Below are positions 6,787-9,614 of a DNA stretch of 9,614 nucleotides, one piece after another. The stretch comes from Limnoglobus sp. (GTDB taxonomy: Bacteria > Planctomycetota > Planctomycetia > Gemmatales > Gemmataceae). The stretch covers positions 1-9,614 of the forward strand of contig JANXNT010000156.1 of NCBI GenBank assembly GCA_025353985.1, given 5' to 3'. Made by a program: the position numbers and the translations under genes. The stretch's first letter is position 1; the number at the start of each line of letters is the position of its first letter. Under the pieces are notes generated by a model that was not told the DNA's origin, did no database searches, and worked only from the letters and a program-made list of their open reading frames with translations.

Positions 6787-6871
6787 GTGAAAAGACTTCA
6801 AAGCAAGATGAGGGTCAAAATTATGCAACTTCAAAAAGCGCAAGCAAGAGGTTGGGCTGTTTGCAGGTACG

Positions 6872-7008
6872 CCCTGGGGTACGACGTAAGACGTCTAACC
6901 CTGGGCTAAACGATCGAACCCCGTTGAGGGTAATGCCTAGCCAGTTCTTACCCCAACGGGGTTAAATCCGACAGACCAGGGTTAGACGTTCCTCGTCGTA
7001 CCCCTGGG
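6872..7008. repeat. 137-nt compound palindrome: 33-nt arms around an inner hairpin
   Basis: The outer arms at 6872-6904 and 6976-7008 are complementary at 28 of 33 positions, with one single mismatch and one 4x4 internal loop. Pairing blocks are GGGGTACGACG and ACGTCTAACCCTGG. Inside, 6917-6933 (beginning AACCCCGTTG) pairs with 6948-6963 (ending CAACGGGGTT), 16 bp with one bulged A, around a 14-nt loop. Planctomycete and some other genomes carry dispersed palindromes with similar CCCAACGGG and CCCTGGG cores, so a repetitive extragenic element is the leading idea. A structured leader of the downstream transporter gene is the alternative, since it ends 91 nt before ATG 7100. Confidence 0.8.
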
Positions 7009-7099
7009 TCGAGGAGTCTTGCGCTTGTCCGAAAGAGCTGCGAACAAATACGCGACTCACTACATGCCCGCACGAACGGGAAATTCTAAAACAGCCGAC

Positions 7100-7759
7100 A
7101 TGATCGCAAGTGTGTTCGCCGTTCACATCTCGGATGGTGCGCTCCGTTCCGAATGGATCGCCATCGGCTGGGTCGCGCTCGTGGCGATGGTTTCACTCGG
7201 ACTTCGCAAACTCGACGAACGCGAGATTCCTCGCCTCGGCCTCCTAACGGCCGCGCTATTTGTCGCATCGCAGATCCACTTTCGCGTCGGCGTGGGCAGC
7301 GTTCACTTACTTTTGAACGGGCTAGCGGGGGTCATTCTTGGCCCGCGTGCGGTGGTGGCCGTCGCGATCGCACTCGCGTTTCAGGCATTGCTGTTCGCAC
7401 ATGGTGGCCTGACCACACTCGGTATTAACGGCACGGTGATGGGTTTGCCTGCGGTGCTGGTCGGATTTCAGTTCCCGGCGATCTATCGCATCCTCACCAA
7501 AAATGGTCGCCGTGCGAAGTGGGTGGGCGTCATCGGTGCCGCAACGGGGTTCCTCGCGGGGTTGCTGACGGTGGCGTTGAATGTGCTCGTCGTTTCGTTT
7601 GGCATCGAAGGCGGTGAGTCGGTGGCGGTCGTGATCTTCGGGTTGTATCTGCCCGTGATTCTCGTCGAGGCGATCGGCACGGGGATCATCGTTGGCTATC
7701 TGCATCGCGTGAAGCCCGAGTGGCTGATCCGCGAGCGCATCAACAATCCAGCGGCGTAA
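7100..7759 (+). CDS. cbiM: CbiM/NikM-family substrate-binding membrane component of a cobalt/nickel ECF transporter
   Basis: This 219-residue polytopic protein has about six hydrophobic segments. It carries the CbiM/NikM hallmarks: HISDGAL (9-15), GVGSVHLLLNGLAGVILGP (64-82), and LLFAHGGLTTLGINGTVMG (97-115). In this family the metal ion is bound by the extreme N-terminus with a His at position 2 and by the His of the SVHLL motif (H69 here). In this protein the first His is residue 9, after MIASVFAV; cleavage at VFA|VH would restore a His at position 2. ATG 7100 is chosen because homology begins just after it. In-frame TTG 7025 has GAGGAG 8 nt upstream and ATG 7064 is also open, so a longer form is possible. 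No CbiN, CbiQ or CbiO gene is next to it; the next gene is convergent mutS2, overlapping by 20 nt. Confidence 0.85.
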   Translation: MIASVFAVHISDGALRSEWIAIGWVALVAMVSLGLRKLDEREIPRLGLLTAALFVASQIHFRVGVGSVHLLLNGLAGVILGPRAVVAVAIALAFQALLFAHGGLTTLGINGTVMGLPAVLVGFQFPAIYRILTKNGRRAKWVGVIGAATGFLAGLLTVALNVLVVSFGIEGGESVAVVIFGLYLPVILVEAIGTGIIVGYLHRVKPEWLIRERINNPAA

Positions 7760-9614
7760 TTTCGTCGAACGGAATTTCCCACTGACCGAGTCCGACGCTG
7801 ACCAACACCGTGCGTTTCTTCACGTCCACGCGCACGACTTTGCCCTTCGCATCGAACCGCGACACGTGAACGACCGCGTTCGCCTGAAGCCGTTCGCGCT
7901 TCTCCAATAACGCGGCCTGAAGTTGTGCTTCCCGCTCGAATTCCAGCGTTTTGCGTTCGTATTCTTGCTTCTGCAATGTCGCTTCGTGTTGTGCGGCCAA
8001 GGCGTCGACTCGCGCCTTCTCCGCCTCTTCGCGCAACTCTTGCAGGCGTGCCATCTCGACGGTTCGGCCACGCTTTTTGCGGAGGTATTTCTGTGCGCGC
8101 TTGATCAATTCCTTCGGCAACTTCAGTCGCCGCGCGATCATGATCGCGTTGCTCATGCCGTACTGGCCGATCAAGAGTTTGTACGTCGGTCGCAGTGTTT
8201 CCGTGTCGAATTCGACCGCGCCGTTCTCCGCGTTCTCGTTGTGAAAGGCGTACGTTTTGAGGTCGCCGAGGTGGGTCGTGACGATCGCCCGACAGCGGAT
8301 CGAATCGATCTGATCGAGGATGGCGCGACCGAGAGCGGCCCCTTCGGTTGGGTCGGTGCCGGCACCGAGTTCGTCGAGCAAGATGAGGCTGCGTTCGTTG
8401 GCGAGTTCGAAGATTTTCGCAATGCGAGTGATGTGCGAACTAAACGTGCTCAGCGATTGTTCGAGGCTCTGTTCGTCGCCGATGTCGGCGAGGATGTTGT
8501 CGAATATCGGTAGGGTACTGCCCTCCCCTACCGGCACGTGCAAACCGGCTTGCGCCATCAACGCGAGGAGTCCGGTCGTCTTGAGTGTGACCGTTTTGCC
8601 ACCCGTGTTCGGCCCCGTTACGATCAGCATCTGGAAGCCGACACCGAGGCGGACATCGATCGGCACGACCGACTTGGTTTTGCGAATCGCACTCGCCGCA
8701 TCGGATTCGCTCGGCGGAGCTTCGCGGTTGGCGTTGCGAAACAAGCTCTCTAGCAAGGGGTGACGGGCATTCCGTAGCCACAATTTCCCTTCGTCGTTCA
8801 CGATCGGCGCGTACATGTTGAAGTCGCGACTGTAGCGGGCTTTCGCGCAAACGAGGTCGAGTTTCGCAATCACATCGAGCGAATAAATCAGCGGCTTGGA
8901 CACGCGACCGACTTCCGCACTCAATCGGCGAAGCACCCGCTTCACCTCGCGATCTTCCTCGGCTTTCAGCGTCATCCGCTCGGCACTGAGGGCGGTAATC
9001 GACGCCGGTTCGATGAACACCGTCTCGCCGGTGCCGCTGACGCGGTGAACGACGCCCTGAATTTTATGCCGATGATTCACCGACACCGGCAGCACATAGT
9101 GGTCGCCGTTGACCGTGGCGTTCGGGTAGCTGAGAATTTTCCGCAGTTCGGGGTCGCGCAACAATCGCCGCACTTCCGCCTTCACTTTTTCGTCGAGTTG
9201 GTGCAATTTTTGCCGCACCGCACCGAGTTCGCGGCTCGCCATATCGAGCACATGAGCGCGGCCATCGATGCACCCGGAGATCGTCTTCGCCACCGCGCCG
9301 AGGTCTTCGATTCCCGCGAGAAGTTGAATCAAACCATCGAGCCGTTCGTCGAGCCGCATCCGGTAGCGATAGATCGCCCCGGTGCAGATCAGCGTGTCGG
9401 CGACTTCCAGGAGTTGCTCGGCACTGAGTGCCGTACCGATCGCCGCACGGCGCGCGAGTAATCGTACATCGTGCAGCCCACCGAATGGCGGACTTTGACC
9501 CTGCGTGAGTGCCTCGACCATCTGCGAAACGAGATCGATTTCCTTGCGGATGAGCACGATATCGGTCGACGTTTCGAGTTGGAGCGCGAGATCGCGACCG
9601 AGCGACGAGGCCGT
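7740..9614 (-). CDS. mutS2: MutS2-family ATPase lacking the Smr domain (5' end outside window)
   Basis: The frame enters from the right edge (first codon 9614-9612, reading TASSLGRDLALQLE) and ends with TGA at 7742-7740, giving 624 residues; only about 20-25 N-terminal residues should be missing. It shows the MutS core and lever region, then the ABC-type ATPase: Walker A TGPNTGGKT (encoded at 8618-8592), signature LSTFSSHITR, Walker B LILLDELGAGTDPTEG, H-loop VTTHLGDLK, and the MutS2-typical ETLRPTYKLLIG. A long charged coiled coil follows, then a KOW-like segment (VVHVSRFDAKGKVVRVDVKK). The protein stops right there. Usual MutS2 is about 780 residues and ends in an Smr nuclease domain, absent here in all frames. 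MutS2 proteins act on branched DNA and, in Bacillus, on collided ribosomes. Without Smr, an ATPase or clamp role is more likely than cutting. Confidence 0.93.
   Translation of the reverse strand, partial: TASSLGRDLALQLETSTDIVLIRKEIDLVSQMVEALTQGQSPPFGGLHDVRLLARRAAIGTALSAEQLLEVADTLICTGAIYRYRMRLDERLDGLIQLLAGIEDLGAVAKTISGCIDGRAHVLDMASRELGAVRQKLHQLDEKVKAEVRRLLRDPELRKILSYPNATVNGDHYVLPVSVNHRHKIQGVVHRVSGTGETVFIEPASITALSAERMTLKAEEDREVKRVLRRLSAEVGRVSKPLIYSLDVIAKLDLVCAKARYSRDFNMYAPIVNDEGKLWLRNARHPLLESLFRNANREAPPSESDAASAIRKTKSVVPIDVRLGVGFQMLIVTGPNTGGKTVTLKTTGLLALMAQAGLHVPVGEGSTLPIFDNILADIGDEQSLEQSLSTFSSHITRIAKIFELANERSLILLDELGAGTDPTEGAALGRAILDQIDSIRCRAIVTTHLGDLKTYAFHNENAENGAVEFDTETLRPTYKLLIGQYGMSNAIMIARRLKLPKELIKRAQKYLRKKRGRTVEMARLQELREEAEKARVDALAAQHEATLQKQEYERKTLEFEREAQLQAALLEKRERLQANAVVHVSRFDAKGKVVRVDVKKRTVLVSVGLGQWEIPFDEITPLDC

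Larger units (their letters stand above)
6482..7099. other. 618-nt intergenic region between divergent genes, rich in hairpins
   Basis: This gap separates the divergent PKD-domain and cbiM-like genes. From 6496 to 6690 I see no gene and no convincing structure; it should contain the promoter of the minus-strand gene. From 6691 to 6786 there are three short hairpins, and from 6872 to 7008 a nested palindrome; 6787-6871 is plain, relatively A-rich sequence. The short open frames here do not resemble proteins, and one runs straight through the palindrome arms. No B12-box-like motif of a cobalamin riboswitch was found despite the downstream cobalt-type transporter gene. Confidence 0.7.

Noticed and set aside
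6738..6965. 75-codon plus-strand open frame in the intergenic region
   Set aside because: It runs through the arm and inner hairpin of the palindrome, has no ribosome site and no recognisable domain; it is a by-product of the repeat.
6650..7018. Possible cobalamin riboswitch upstream of cbiM
   Set aside because: No B12-box-like sequence or recognisable core was found on the plus strand, only simple inverted repeats.

Overview
The window looks like chromosomal core sequence from a planctomycete, probably of the Gemmata/Zavarzinella group. This is inferred from four things. The DNA is fairly GC-rich. The partial first gene is a Gfo/Idh/MocA-type oxidoreductase with the C-terminus usual in that phylum. 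There is a secreted Pro-rich protein and a membrane-anchored PKD-domain protein of a kind common there. The CbiM carries its family motif after a short N-terminal extension. Gene order is ordinary and dense; I see no phage, insertion sequence, CRISPR array, tRNA or rRNA.

Left part, plus strand (1-3852): the 3' end of the oxidoreductase gene, then 21 nt later a GT39/ArnT-like polytopic glycosyltransferase. Its stop overlaps (ATGA) the start of an OmpR-type response regulator that has no sensor kinase beside it. After a 233-nt gap comes a secreted protein built around ten Pro-ending pentapeptide repeats.

Middle, minus strand (3854-6481): read in transcription order, a PKD-domain membrane protein, a strong hairpin terminator, then a two-gene unit of a DUF971 zinc-type protein and an Mrp/ApbC P-loop ATPase. 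These two domains are fused in plant HCF101, so the pair probably works in Fe-S cluster handling, although this Mrp lacks the usual CxxC. It converges on the secreted-protein gene with a 1-nt gap, and a likely plus-strand terminator hairpin lies inside its 3' end.

Right part (6482-9614): a 618-nt non-coding region holds several hairpins and a 137-nt nested palindrome, which is either a dispersed palindromic repeat or a structured leader. It is followed by a lone cbiM-like cobalt/nickel transport gene (plus). That gene overlaps tail-to-tail by 20 nt with a mutS2 gene (minus) that runs off the right edge. The MutS2 ends right after its KOW-like region and has no Smr nuclease domain.

Four genes have clear Shine-Dalgarno motifs with 7-nt spacing, which helped choose starts. 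I see no convincing new multi-gene system. The most useful leads are the nested palindrome, the Smr-less MutS2, the cysteine-poor Mrp beside DUF971, and the regulator coupled to the glycosyltransferase.
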